Assembly (NCBI GenBank): GCA_003246765.1
Contig: QKDA01000007.1
Span: forward strand, 1 to 45,185
Length of the DNA: 45,185 nt
Direction: 5' to 3'
Source: Spirochaetales bacterium
GTDB lineage: Bacteria > Spirochaetota > Spirochaetia > Treponematales > Treponemataceae
The notes under the pieces are model-generated. The model worked only from the letters and a program-made list of their open reading frames with translations. It was not told where the DNA came from and made no database searches. How positions within the stretch are numbered: position 1 is the first letter of the stretch; each line of letters starts with the position of its first letter. A program made the translations under genes and the position numbers. Below are positions 1-7,943 of this stretch, one piece after another.

Positions 1-412
1 CCAGGAGGGAAGCATAGGGGGCCGCCGTGGCGGGATCGAGCAGGTTTAGCCAGGAATCCCTGAAGGCGGCGGCGGTGATGGGGGTACCGTCGGAAAAGAA
101 GGCGCCCTCGCGAAGGGTGAAGGTCCACTGAAGGCCGTCCTTGCCGGTGACGTAGGATGAGGCCAAGCCCGGAAGGGGATCCAGGTTGTAGGGATCGTAA
201 ACGAAAAGACCCTCGTAGAGGGCGGTGAGGATTTGCGCTTCGTCGGCGTTGTAAGCCCGATGGGGCCTCAAATCGGGCTCTGACGACGAAATGCTGGCGA
301 TGAATTCCCTTTGGGGATAGGGCGTTTCCGACGAGAACGACGCCCCGGGCGCGGCTGCGGAGAGCGCGATCAGGGCCGAGACGGCGAGAGGCAGGTAGCG
401 TTGTCTATGCAT
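1..412 (-). CDS. Oligopeptide ABC transporter substrate-binding protein, OppA-like (N-terminal part)
   Basis: The reading frame starts at ATG 412-410 and runs off the left edge, giving 137 residues. The first 25 or so form a signal peptide (MHRQRYLPLAVSALIALSAA) without a lipobox cysteine. Then comes the opening typical of family 5 solute-binding proteins (SBP_bac_5): EPDLRPHRAYNADEAQIL, LYEGLFVYDPYNLDPLPGLA, and the WTFTLREGAFFSDGTPITA block with a following DSWLNLLDP. These proteins bind peptides (sometimes other solutes) outside the inner membrane for an ABC importer. The start overlaps the end of the upstream 471-aa gene by 8 nt (ATGCATAG), so the two are probably translationally coupled. 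The C-terminal lobe, and hence any clue to substrate, lies outside the window. Confidence 0.85.
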   Translation of the reverse strand, partial: MHRQRYLPLAVSALIALSAAAPGASFSSETPYPQREFIASISSSEPDLRPHRAYNADEAQILTALYEGLFVYDPYNLDPLPGLASSYVTGKDGLQWTFTLREGAFFSDGTPITAAAFRDSWLNLLDPATAAPYASLL

Positions 413-1820
413 TCGTTATTCCCAGTTTCTTAAGCTGCTGCTGTTCCTCGAGCTGCGAGGCGTATTCGGCGCGGCATTGATTCGCCTTGTTAAGGCTGTT
501 CCTCAGGGACGATATCTCGACCTTCACCCCGCGGATCCTTTCCCGGTCCAGGGGGGCCGCGTTCTGCTTGAAGTAGTTGTCCAGCCCCGCGCACTGCTTG
601 AGCAGCACGTTTATTTCCGCGATATGCCTGGTCAAAAGGTCGAGAATTTCCGGTTCTTCCTGGGACTCTATCTTTAGGTAGGCCGGGGAGGTTTTGATGG
701 AAAACCCGGCGTAAATCCGGGAACGATGCCTGAGTTCGTCGACGAACTCGGGGACCTTGAGGCTTTCCCTCTTGCCCGTTTGGGTTACGGGATCCACGGT
801 GGTGATCTGGATGGCTTCGTCTTTTTCGGGAATGTTGAAGGCCTTGCGGAGCGCCGCGGCGAGCTTGTCGAAAAAGCTCCGCTCCGCGGACTTGAGCACG
901 TGGTGGTTTTCCGCGATCTTGACCGCCAACTCGTCCATTTGGGGCGAAACCCCTCCCAAGATGCGGACGCCGTCCATCAGTACCGGTTTCAGGGTTTCCT
1001 GCTTGGCGGCCTTGGCCGTATCCGCCTGGGCTACCGACAGCCGCGCCAGGAGCTCCTGCTGCATCACCGCGTGATCCGGGGAATAGTCTTCCCTGAGAAT
1101 TTCCTCGATGAGCTCGTTGTAGAAGGGCTGACCCTTCATGGTCGCGGCGAAAGACCGCTTGATCTCGTTTACCGTGTCCCGCATGTTGGTCATGACCCGT
1201 TCGGGATCGATCACCGCCCCGGGAAGCACGATCTTTCTCACCGCCACCTTATAGCGTTCCCGGTGGAATTCGGTGAGCCCCTTGAGGGTTTTGGTTATGT
1301 TTTGGGTCGATTTCGAGAGCTGCGTCAGGGCGTCGTTTACGATGCTGATCGAAAGGGGGTCGTTGCCCGAGCGCAGGGTATACACGAGGTCCGCAAGCCC
1401 CTTGGTGTTTACCCTGGTGGAGGTATTCGAGAAGGCTTCCCATGAAAAGGTCCGGTTCAGGGCGACGAGCTTTCCTACCCGCTCGGTGGTGATGAAATCG
1501 CAGGTAAAACTGTAGTAGTTGCTCATGTAGTCGAGCATGGCCTCGTACTGGGAGAGCCTCCGCCCGATAACTGCGGCCCGCTCGGTGTCGGTAAAGCTGT
1601 CCTCCGGGGGAACCTGTATCTCGTTGATCTTGCTGTCGTACTTGTAGGGGTCGTCGTGGATTATGCCCTTCTTGATAAGTACCGTGCGGATCGTTTTGGC
1701 CGCGCTTTGGGATATCCGGTACTCTTCCTGCATCTTCGGCAGGAGAAAGGCGTCAAACATCTTCTGCCGTTCCATGACCGCCTGGAACAGTACATCGTTA
1801 AAATTTTGCTCTTGTTCCAT
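405..1820 (-). CDS. Conserved-looking cytoplasmic protein of unknown function, 471 aa
   Basis: I do not recognise this protein. It is 471 aa, has no signal peptide or membrane segment, and is rich in charged helices. The last 60 residues (LDNYFKQNAAPLDRERIRG onward, ending EEQQQLKKLG) look coiled-coil. Codon use is that of a normal gene for this GC-rich genome. The start ATG 1820-1818 has no Shine-Dalgarno, but a promoter-like pair, TTGCCG then 17 nt then GATACT, ends 9 nt upstream, so the mRNA may be leaderless. It overlaps the following OppA-like gene by 8 nt. Pairing with a peptide-binding protein might suggest a linked role, but nothing in the sequence states one. Confidence 0.8.
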   Translation of the reverse strand: MEQEQNFNDVLFQAVMERQKMFDAFLLPKMQEEYRISQSAAKTIRTVLIKKGIIHDDPYKYDSKINEIQVPPEDSFTDTERAAVIGRRLSQYEAMLDYMSNYYSFTCDFITTERVGKLVALNRTFSWEAFSNTSTRVNTKGLADLVYTLRSGNDPLSISIVNDALTQLSKSTQNITKTLKGLTEFHRERYKVAVRKIVLPGAVIDPERVMTNMRDTVNEIKRSFAATMKGQPFYNELIEEILREDYSPDHAVMQQELLARLSVAQADTAKAAKQETLKPVLMDGVRILGGVSPQMDELAVKIAENHHVLKSAERSFFDKLAAALRKAFNIPEKDEAIQITTVDPVTQTGKRESLKVPEFVDELRHRSRIYAGFSIKTSPAYLKIESQEEPEILDLLTRHIAEINVLLKQCAGLDNYFKQNAAPLDRERIRGVKVEISSLRNSLNKANQCRAEYASQLEEQQQLKKLGITNA

Positions 1821-1828
1821 ACCGTTTC

Positions 1829-1857
1829 AGTATCGGTTAAAAAGGGCAAAACGGCAA
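1829..1857 (-). promoter_or_regulatory. Possible promoter of the 471-aa gene
   Basis: On the minus strand, a TTGCCG -35 box (1857-1852), a 17-nt spacer and a GATACT -10 box (1834-1829). The -10 box ends 9 nt before the ATG, which leaves almost no 5' leader. It sits back to back with the thrS promoter at 1871-1899. Confidence 0.4.
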
Positions 1858-1870
1858 GCGTCTGGGTCCC

Positions 1871-1899
1871 TTGACAAGAGAAAACGCTCGGGATACTGT
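1871..1899 (+). promoter_or_regulatory. Promoter of the thrS T-box leader
   Basis: Perfect -35 box TTGACA (1871-1876), 17-nt spacer, -10 box TACTGT (1894-1899; keeps the TA...T pattern). Predicted start of transcription is near 1906, immediately upstream of the T-box stem I region, giving a leader of about 380 nt to the thrS ATG. Confidence 0.65.
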
Positions 1900-1905
1900 A
1901 ATGGC

Positions 1906-2288
1906 AACGACACAGACGGAGACGAGTAGGTTCTGTCCAGGGCGTCACCAGAGAAGCGGCACGGATGAGACGGCGGAGGTCCCGAATAAAATCGGGGATA
2001 CCGCCCCTCCTGGCTGGAATGCCGCGGCCCCTGAGAACCGAAAACCCCTCCCGAGTCGCCGGGACCAACGCGCCTTTCGGGCGCCAGTATTTCCGGCCGC
2101 TTTCCGGGCGTTATCGGCGAAGAGCGCGTTCCCCGTCGCGGGGAAACGAAGCGGGGTGGAACCGCGGAACCTCATCGGGCCTCCATGGCCTGGATGGCGT
2201 TTCGTCCTCGCGGGAACGGCGGTCCGTATGGACTTGCCCGATACCGTGAGAAGGTTTCAGCGCCTCCTCACCTTGAGAGGAGCCCTCC
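1906..2288 (+). promoter_or_regulatory. T-box leader (riboswitch) of thrS, probably translational, tRNA-Thr responsive
   Basis: The T-box core GGGGTGGAACCGCGG (2153-2167) matches the family consensus exactly. The antiterminator-type helix is complete: GCGGGG (2151-2156) pairs with CCTCGC (2206-2211), and GCGGAAC (2164-2170) pairs with GTTTCGT (2199-2205), leaving the 7-nt bulge TGGAACC (2157-2163) that would bind the tRNA acceptor end. Upstream lie stem I-like elements in the expected order: AGTA (1925-1928), AGAGA (1950-1954) and GGATG (1963-1967). A Thr codon ACC (2000-2002) is the best specifier candidate; I could not fold stem I completely, so the specifier is not proven. A stem III-like hairpin precedes the core (TTCCCC/GGGGAA near 2129-2145). 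The bulge base A predicts a tRNA-Thr with discriminator U73. There is no U-tract before thrS. This element explains the 468-nt gap between genes. Confidence 0.9.
2264..2282 (+). promoter_or_regulatory. Hairpin covering the thrS Shine-Dalgarno
   Basis: CTCCTC (2264-2269) pairs perfectly with GAGGAG (2277-2282), which is the thrS ribosome-binding site, across a 7-nt loop. GAGGA can also pair with TCCTC (2205-2209), which is part of the 3' strand of the T-box helix. Either pairing would hide the ribosome-binding site when uncharged tRNA-Thr is absent, consistent with translational rather than transcriptional control. Confidence 0.6.
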
Positions 2289-4046
2289 ATGAGCGCGACG
2301 ATCCCCCCGAAAACAGAGAAACTCGATCTTCTCAGGCATAGTACCGCCCACGTCATGGCCGCCGCGGTGGTCAAAAAGTATCCCGGCGCCAAAGTCGCCA
2401 TCGGTCCCGCCATCGACAACGGGTTTTACTACGATTTTGACCTCCCCCAGTCGATCAATCCCGACGATCTCCAGGAGATCGAGAAGGAGATGCGCCGTTT
2501 CCTCGGCGGAAACCACGATTTCCTCCGCGAGGAGGTCTCCCGGGAGAAGGCCCTGGAGATGTTCGCGGGCGAACCATACAAATGCGAGCTCATTCGGGAG
2601 CTTCCCGAGGGAGAGACCATATCCGTATACCGCTGCGGCGACTTCGTGGACCTTTGCCGGGGCCCCCACGTGGCCTCCACCCGGGAGATCAACGCCCAGG
2701 CCTTCAAGCTCATGAAGGTCGCCGGGGCCTACTGGCGGGGCGACGAAAACCGGCCCATGCTCACGAGAATTTACGGTACCGCCTGGGAAAAGCCGAACGA
2801 TCTTAAGGCCTATCTCGACATGCTCGCGGAGGCGGAAAAGCGGGACCACCGCAGGATCGTCAAGGATCTCGACTTCCTCCATATCGACGACGAGAATCCC
2901 GGCCAGATCTTCTGGCATCCCGACGGATGGACGGTTTACCGCCTCATCGAGGACTACGCCCGGGACCGGATACTCAAAGACGGCTACGTGGAGGTGAAAA
3001 CCCCCTTCGTCATGCCCCAGGGCCTCTGGGAGCGTTCCGGCCACTGGGCTAAGTACCGGGAGAACATGTTCATCACCGAGAGCGAGAAGCGGATCTTCGC
3101 CCTGAAGCCCATGAACTGTCCCGGCCATATCGAGATCTTCAAGCAGGGAGTGAAGAGCTACCGCGACCTGCCCCTGCGCATGGCGGAGTTCGGCTCCTGT
3201 ACCCGGAACGAGCCCTCGGGCTCCCTCCACGGAATCATGCGGGTGCGCGGCTTCGTGCAGGACGACGGCCATATCTTCTGCACCGAGGAGCAAATTCCCT
3301 CGGAGGTGGCGAAGTTCTGCGAGCTTTTAAAGTCCATGTACCGGGACTTCGGCTTTGATCCCGAGGGCATCCTGGTGAAGTTTTCCACCCGGCCGGAAAA
3401 GAGGGTGGGCGACGACGCTACCTGGGACCGGGCCGAGAAGGCCCTGGCGGACGCCTGCGTGGTGGCGGGCCTTACCTACGAGATCGCGCCGGGGGAGGGG
3501 GCTTTCTACGGGCCGAAGCTCGAGTTCACCCTGGTGGACGCCCTGGGCCGGGGCTGGCAGTGCGGTACCATCCAGGTGGATTACCAGCTTCCCTCCAAGG
3601 AGCGCCTTAACGCCGAGTTCATCGGGGACGACAACGCGAAGCACACCCCGGTGATGCTGCACCGCGCGGCCCTCGGCTCTCTGGAGCGTTTTCTGGGCAT
3701 CCTGATCGAGCATTACGCCGGGGCGCTGCCCGCGTGGCTCAGCCCCCGTCAGGTAGTGGTGGTTCCCGTGGCCCCGGGCTTTGACGAATACGCCGAGAAG
3801 GTGGCCTCGACCCTTCGGGCCGCGGGATTCCGCGCCAAGGCCGACCTGGACAACGACCGCATGAACGCCAAGATCCGAAAGCACCAGGGCTTCAAGGTTC
3901 CCTATCAGCTCGTGGTGGGGGAGAAGGAAATGAGCGAGAATGCCGTGGCGGTTCGTTTCAGGGACGGAAGGCAGGACAAGATGGGGCTTGGGGAGTTCGC
4001 CGCGTACCTGGGCGAAAAGGTAAAATCCCACTCGGTAGAGCTGTAA
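2289..4046 (+). CDS. thrS: Threonyl-tRNA synthetase (form without TGS domain)
   Basis: Class II synthetase that charges tRNA-Thr in the cytoplasm. The 585 residues begin directly with the N2 editing domain (HSTAHVMA near residues 17-24, then [13 protein letters not shown] with the editing-site residues). The catalytic core follows with motif 2 ([10 protein letters not shown]), and an anticodon-binding domain closes the protein ([17 protein letters not shown] onward). Zinc ligands Cys277 (MNCPGH), His328 (DDGH) and His458 (MLHRA) are all present. The roughly 60-residue N-terminal TGS domain of the 642-residue E. coli enzyme is absent; short ThrRS of this kind are known, for example in Borrelia. 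The start is fixed by the AGAGGAG site 6 nt upstream. Expression is predicted to be governed by the T-box leader, and a strong terminator follows. Confidence 0.97.
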   Translation: MSATIPPKTEKLDLLRHSTAHVMAAAVVKKYPGAKVAIGPAIDNGFYYDFDLPQSINPDDLQEIEKEMRRFLGGNHDFLREEVSREKALEMFAGEPYKCELIRELPEGETISVYRCGDFVDLCRGPHVASTREINAQAFKLMKVAGAYWRGDENRPMLTRIYGTAWEKPNDLKAYLDMLAEAEKRDHRRIVKDLDFLHIDDENPGQIFWHPDGWTVYRLIEDYARDRILKDGYVEVKTPFVMPQGLWERSGHWAKYRENMFITESEKRIFALKPMNCPGHIEIFKQGVKSYRDLPLRMAEFGSCTRNEPSGSLHGIMRVRGFVQDDGHIFCTEEQIPSEVAKFCELLKSMYRDFGFDPEGILVKFSTRPEKRVGDDATWDRAEKALADACVVAGLTYEIAPGEGAFYGPKLEFTLVDALGRGWQCGTIQVDYQLPSKERLNAEFIGDDNAKHTPVMLHRAALGSLERFLGILIEHYAGALPAWLSPRQVVVVPVAPGFDEYAEKVASTLRAAGFRAKADLDNDRMNAKIRKHQGFKVPYQLVVGEKEMSENAVAVRFRDGRQDKMGLGEFAAYLGEKVKSHSVEL

Positions 4047-4073
4047 GGCGCCTTCTTTCAGGCGGCGCGGTAG

Positions 4074-4117
4074 GGGCCTTCGCGGGGGTACAAAGCCCTC
4101 GGGGAGGCCCTTTTTTT
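4074..4117 (+). terminator. Intrinsic terminator of thrS
   Basis: GGGCCT (4074-4079) pairs with AGGCCC (4105-4110), enclosing a further GC-rich helix (GGGGG with CCCTC), and is followed by seven T residues (4111-4117). It lies 28 nt after the thrS stop codon. Confidence 0.85.
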
Positions 4118-4133
4118 ATTTTCCGCCGCTGCT

Positions 4134-4862
4134 TTAGAGACCCTTCGCGGGAGGCGTGATCGTCACCGCGAGAAGGTACATGACCGAGTCCTCCAGGGGA
4201 ACCGATGGGCTGGACCACAGGTTGGCCAAGGGGTAGGAAACCCGCAGGGTAAAGCCCCCTCCCCATCCCGTTTCGAGCCGGTATCGGGCTCCGACCTGGA
4301 GGGAGGGGTAGAACCACCTTCCGGAATCCCAAAAATAGGCGTTGATTTTCTTCACCTGTTCCCCGGCAGTATAGAGTTCCCCGGAGTTTATTTCGTCGGA
4401 GGCCACCCCCGAATCGAGAAAGCCGTAACGGGCCAGGATGCCGAAGCCCCCCCCGGCGGACAGGAGAAACCTTCCGGATTCCCGGGTCCAGAGGACGGGC
4501 AGGTCCAGTAACAGGCAGGGCACGTAGGCGGTGCGGTTCTCGATCTCTGCGGGCAGGGGCCGGTCGTTCGCCCAAAGATACTGGAGCGAATAGATCGAGA
4601 CCGAGGGGGCGAGGGTTAGCTTGAATCGGGGCAGGGGAAAGCGGTATTCCCCGCCGAAGAAAACGGCCAGCGGGCTCGGTGCGCTCTCCAGCCCCCCGGG
4701 GTTCCCGTCTTCCTCCATGCCCGGGATGTCGGTTACTCCCTCGCCGTCGGAATTCCAAACGAGGTTGAGCCCCCCGAAGAGGGTGAAGGGCGCGTACTCC
4801 GCGGCAAGGGGCGCCCCCAGCAGAGAAAAAAGGATAAGTGCGGCGGTCAGCCGAGCTTTCAT
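4134..4862 (-). CDS. Secreted, probably outer-membrane beta-barrel protein, 242 aa
   Basis: A clear signal peptide (MKARLTAALILFSLLGAPLAA, cleavage likely before EYAPF) is followed by alternating aromatic/polar beta-strand pattern, Gly-rich turns (LLSAGGGFGILARYGF) and paired strands such as SLQVGARYRLETGWGGGFTL, with no internal membrane helix. This is the look of a small outer-membrane barrel or a periplasmic barrel-like protein. I cannot name the family. A good Shine-Dalgarno (GGGGAGGAG) precedes the ATG and a TATAGT -10-like box lies just upstream, so it may have its own promoter within the gap after the lipoprotein gene at 4898. Confidence 0.75.
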   Translation of the reverse strand: MKARLTAALILFSLLGAPLAAEYAPFTLFGGLNLVWNSDGEGVTDIPGMEEDGNPGGLESAPSPLAVFFGGEYRFPLPRFKLTLAPSVSIYSLQYLWANDRPLPAEIENRTAYVPCLLLDLPVLWTRESGRFLLSAGGGFGILARYGFLDSGVASDEINSGELYTAGEQVKKINAYFWDSGRWFYPSLQVGARYRLETGWGGGFTLRVSYPLANLWSSPSVPLEDSVMYLLAVTITPPAKGL

Positions 4863-4897
4863 GGCTCCTCCCCTCGCTTCACTATAGCGCTTTTCCG

Positions 4898-5986
4898 TTA
4901 AAATAACCCCTCGGGGAGGCTGATTTCGTATAAACCCGCCCGGCCGGTCTCAAAAAAGCGCTGCTCCTCCCAGGCGACGATGAGCCGCCTTCCCACCAAA
5001 ACGAAATCCCCGTACACGTAGCCCGCGGATAATGCCGGAAGCCTGAGGGTTTTTACCGTGTCCATGGAGTTGTCGGGCCGGAAATAGAAGGTCCCGTCGG
5101 CGAAAAGAACCGAGGTCGCGTCGTCCGATAGCCAGGCTTTCGCGAGGAGGGGGTCTCCGGTTCCCTCGCGGACGTAGGACTGGGGCGAGCGGTCTGCCCG
5201 GGACCGGGCTCTCACCGAGATGGACGTCTCCTGGGGCAGGGCCGAAAGGAGGGACCGGAGCTGGTCCGGCGCTTGGCTCCAGCCGAAGGGGGCTACTGAG
5301 TCCTGATAGGCCGCGGTTTCGAGCTTGCGGAATTTCGAAAGATCGTAGGCGCCGGTCTCCGGGTTTCGCCCGGGAAAGGCGGGAAACTCTAGGTAGGCGA
5401 AGTCGACCTTGCCCGCCTTTTCGCTCTTGAAGGCGGCGTACCACATGGTTCCTACCCTGTCCAGGGCAACGCACTGGGCCTGGGGTGGCAGGCCGAAATC
5501 GGCGGCATACAGCAGGTCCGAAAAGGCCCCCGAAGACCCTTCGTAGAGGGCCATAAAAAGGCCGCTTTTCGTGTCTTCCGCGAAGAAGCTGTTACGGTAC
5601 AGGCGTACGGCGGTGCCGTTCTCGGTACGGTAGAAGCCCCCGGCGGTGAGCTTGGCAAAGCGGTCCGGATCGGTGCGGACGCCTCCCTTTGAATCGGAAA
5701 TGGCAAGCACGCCGATGCGGTTGATCAGGAACGAGGGAACCCCGTCGATCACGGCCACGTCGGCGACCCTTACCGCTTCCGTCCAGGGCACGAAGGCCCT
5801 GCCCGGAATATCCGCCGGAGAGGGAGCCATGTGTATGCCGGAATCGGAAAACCAGTACCAAGCGGATCCGCGGCTTTCCGCTTCCGGGGAGGCCGTCTTT
5901 GCGGATTCGGATGGGGCGCTGCCGTTTTTGGCGCAGCCGGAGAAGACCATGACGAGGGTAAGAAGGAGGGGCAGGATTCGGCTCAT
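4898..5986 (-). CDS. Lipoprotein of unknown function, 362 aa
   Basis: Starts at ATG 5986-5984, giving a lipoprotein signal MSRILPLLLTLVMVFSGC with the acylated cysteine at residue 18. A longer open frame extends upstream to 6868, but it overlaps the preceding gene and has no coding look; the lipobox fixes the start. The mature part contains repeated short blocks of hydrophobic strands ending in a colour-wheel of SDDATSVLFADGTFYF and GYVYGDFVLVGRRLIVAWEE, suggestive of a beta-propeller-like fold, but this is only an impression. The start codon overlaps the stop of the upstream lipoprotein gene (ATGA), so the two are translationally coupled and probably act together at the membrane surface. Confidence 0.8.
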   Translation of the reverse strand: MSRILPLLLTLVMVFSGCAKNGSAPSESAKTASPEAESRGSAWYWFSDSGIHMAPSPADIPGRAFVPWTEAVRVADVAVIDGVPSFLINRIGVLAISDSKGGVRTDPDRFAKLTAGGFYRTENGTAVRLYRNSFFAEDTKSGLFMALYEGSSGAFSDLLYAADFGLPPQAQCVALDRVGTMWYAAFKSEKAGKVDFAYLEFPAFPGRNPETGAYDLSKFRKLETAAYQDSVAPFGWSQAPDQLRSLLSALPQETSISVRARSRADRSPQSYVREGTGDPLLAKAWLSDDATSVLFADGTFYFRPDNSMDTVKTLRLPALSAGYVYGDFVLVGRRLIVAWEEQRFFETGRAGLYEISLPEGLF

Positions 5987-6849
5987 GGATCCATTGAAGC
6001 ATAGGAGCGGAAAAAAGTACAGTCGACGTTTCCCGAGCTTGTTTGAATTACGAGGCACCCGGATTTTCCGAAGAGCCGGTTGTGCCCCTCCCGGAGATTC
6101 GCGAACAGGCTGCTGTCTTCGGCGGGGACCAGGGGATCTTCCCCGGGATCGAACCCGATAAACGGGGACTCCTCCGCCATTTCCGCGGCGAGAAGGATCC
6201 GCCGGGAATAGACCTCCTCCTCCCTCACTGAGCGGGAGGTGAAGCTCCCCGACAGGATGAGCGCCGCGAGGGCGTCCCGGTCGACGCGGTGAGGTCTCGG
6301 GAGGGAGCCGAGAAGGTCTTTTAGCCTTCCCCAATTGAAGCTGTCCGCGATCCTCTTGCCCTCGCGGCGTCCCCCGCGGGCCGAGGAGACCGTCTTTACC
6401 GCGATGGAAGCGCATATGCCGCCTGCCCGGTCGGGATACAATCTCGCTAAGGGTTTTCCCTCCCGGGCGTCCAGGGGAAACAACGCCCCCGCGGGGGGTA
6501 CCTCTCCCCATGCGAAGCCGGGGAGGACCGTCTCCTCCCGCATCAGAATAGGGGTTACCCTTTCGCCCGAAAGCCTCAGCCTCGTCTCGCCCCTGACGTG
6601 TTCCAGGGTGCGTTCGCGCCCATCCTCGTCGATCCAGAGGAGGGTCCAGGCAACGGAAGCGCCCTCGCCGTAGGCAGCGACCGCCGGGTGGGGGCGGGGC
6701 GGGACGACGACGCAGGTTACCTCCGCGGGGGGAAGCGATGGAAAGCGGCAGCCCGCGAGGCAGGCTGCCGCGATTGCCAGTACGGCGATAGGCAGGGGCG
6801 TTCTCACGGCTTTCTTGTCGCCGCCAAGGGCCGTGCTGCCCGGGAACAT
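5983..6849 (-). CDS. Lipoprotein of unknown function, up to 288 aa
   Basis: The frame has an ATG at 6849, but the lipoprotein signal (VRTPLPIAVLAIAAACLAGC) fits a start at the GTG 6807-6805 better, which would place the lipidated cysteine at residue 20 (34 from the ATG). Neither start has a strong Shine-Dalgarno. After the signal, the mature protein contains Pro-rich and beta-strand-like stretches and ends with a short CLVIQTSSGNVDCTFF segment holding two cysteines. No family was recognised. It overlaps the next lipoprotein gene by 4 nt (ATGA). The 5' end abuts the divergent promoter of the epimerase gene. Confidence 0.75.
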   Translation of the reverse strand: MFPGSTALGGDKKAVRTPLPIAVLAIAAACLAGCRFPSLPPAEVTCVVVPPRPHPAVAAYGEGASVAWTLLWIDEDGRERTLEHVRGETRLRLSGERVTPILMREETVLPGFAWGEVPPAGALFPLDAREGKPLARLYPDRAGGICASIAVKTVSSARGGRREGKRIADSFNWGRLKDLLGSLPRPHRVDRDALAALILSGSFTSRSVREEEVYSRRILLAAEMAEESPFIGFDPGEDPLVPAEDSSLFANLREGHNRLFGKSGCLVIQTSSGNVDCTFFRSYASMDP

Positions 6850-6853
6850 TAGA

Positions 6854-6881
6854 TTGACAGGCTCCCATTCAGGGTTATACT
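6854..6881 (+). promoter_or_regulatory. Promoter of the epimerase gene
   Basis: TTGACA (6854-6859), 16-nt spacer, TATACT (6876-6881). Start of transcription is expected near 6888, followed by the Shine-Dalgarno AAGGAGG (6897-6903) 5 nt before the ATG. Confidence 0.8.
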
Positions 6882-6908
6882 GAATCCAGAAAGGACAAGG
6901 AGGCCACG

Positions 6909-7937
6909 ATGCGGGCTTTATTTATCGGCGGCACCGGAACCATAAGCGGTGCCATCACGGAGAGGGCCCTTGCTTTGGGATGGGACCTGTGGCTTTTAAA
7001 CCGCGGGCAGCGTTCTTCCCGTATCCCCGCGGGAGTTAACCTTCTGGTGGGGGACATCAACGGCGACGAGGGCCTTCTGGCGGATCTGGTCAAAGACTTC
7101 CGTTTCGACGTGGTGGTGGACTTCATCGCCTTCGTCCCGGGCCAGCTCCAGCGGGACCTTCGCCTTTTCGAGGGAAAAACCCGCCAGTTTATCTTCATCA
7201 GTTCCGCCTCGGCGTACCAGAAACCCCTGGGCCATTACCGGGTAAACGAGTCCACCTCCCTTTCGAATCCCCTGTGGGAATACTCCCGGAACAAGATCGC
7301 CTGCGAGGAATACCTCATGGGGGAATACCGGTCCCGGGGCTTTCCCGTGACCATCGTCCGTCCCAGCCATACCTACGACGACCGTTACCTTCCCGTGGCC
7401 ATCCACGGCAAGCGGGGCGGTTGGCAGGTGGTGGACCGCATCATGAAGGGAAAACCCGTGCTGATCCACGGGGACGGCTCTTCCCTCTGGACCCTCACCC
7501 ATGCGGAAGATTTCGCCAAGGCCTTCTGCGGCATCATGGGCAACCCCGCGGCCGTGGGGGATACCTTCCAGATCACGAGCGACGAGTCCCTTACCTGGAA
7601 CCAGATTTACGACCGAATCGGGGCCGCCTGCGGCATGGGCGTCCAAAAATACCACGTGGCCACGGATTTTCTCGCCGCTTGCGATCCTGAGTACACCGGA
7701 ACCCTCCTCGGGGACAAGGCGAACGCCGTGGTATTCGACAACGCGAAAATCAAGCGCCTCGTGCCGGATTTCGTCGCGACCATTCGCTTTGACCAGGGGG
7801 CGGCCCGGTGCGTCAGGTACCTGCTGGACAACCCCGCCGCCCAGGTACCCGACCCGGAGTTCGACTCCTTTTGCGAGAACGTCATCAAGGCCCAGGAACA
7901 GGCGAAGGCGACCTTCTTTTCGCTCATTACCAGCTGA
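6909..7937 (+). CDS. NAD(P)-dependent epimerase/dehydratase family protein
   Basis: An extended short-chain dehydrogenase of 342 aa. The nucleotide-binding turn is GGTGTIS at residues 7-13, and the catalytic Tyr-Lys pair is YSRNK near residue 128, preceded by the serine strand FIFISSASAY. Substrate-side elements such as VRPSHTYDD and the THAEDFAKAF block are typical of this superfamily, which acts on nucleotide sugars, isoflavones or chloroplast RNA; the true substrate cannot be read from sequence. The gene is monocistronic, with its own strong promoter and Shine-Dalgarno, and converges on the GH13 gene with only 6 nt between stop codons. Confidence 0.9.
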   Translation: MRALFIGGTGTISGAITERALALGWDLWLLNRGQRSSRIPAGVNLLVGDINGDEGLLADLVKDFRFDVVVDFIAFVPGQLQRDLRLFEGKTRQFIFISSASAYQKPLGHYRVNESTSLSNPLWEYSRNKIACEEYLMGEYRSRGFPVTIVRPSHTYDDRYLPVAIHGKRGGWQVVDRIMKGKPVLIHGDGSSLWTLTHAEDFAKAFCGIMGNPAAVGDTFQITSDESLTWNQIYDRIGAACGMGVQKYHVATDFLAACDPEYTGTLLGDKANAVVFDNAKIKRLVPDFVATIRFDQGAARCVRYLLDNPAAQVPDPEFDSFCENVIKAQEQAKATFFSLITS

Positions 7938-7943
7938 CCTTTT

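Noticed and set aside
2211-2240. A hairpin (CGGG...CCCG around GTCC/GGAC) as a thrS terminator
   Set aside because: No T-tract follows, so it cannot be an intrinsic terminator.
1871-2341. A 156-aa plus-strand frame and two smaller frames in the gap before thrS
   Set aside because: They lie in the T-box leader, overlap its stems, and have no Shine-Dalgarno or protein-like composition.
2268-3293. A 341-aa minus-strand frame over thrS
   Set aside because: Shadow of thrS; no motif, and it crosses the thrS ribosome-binding site.
4898-6868. Reading the 362-aa lipoprotein as a 656-aa protein
   Set aside because: The lipobox after MSRIL fixes the start at 5986; the upstream extension overlaps another lipoprotein gene and is Arg/Gly/Pro-rich noise.
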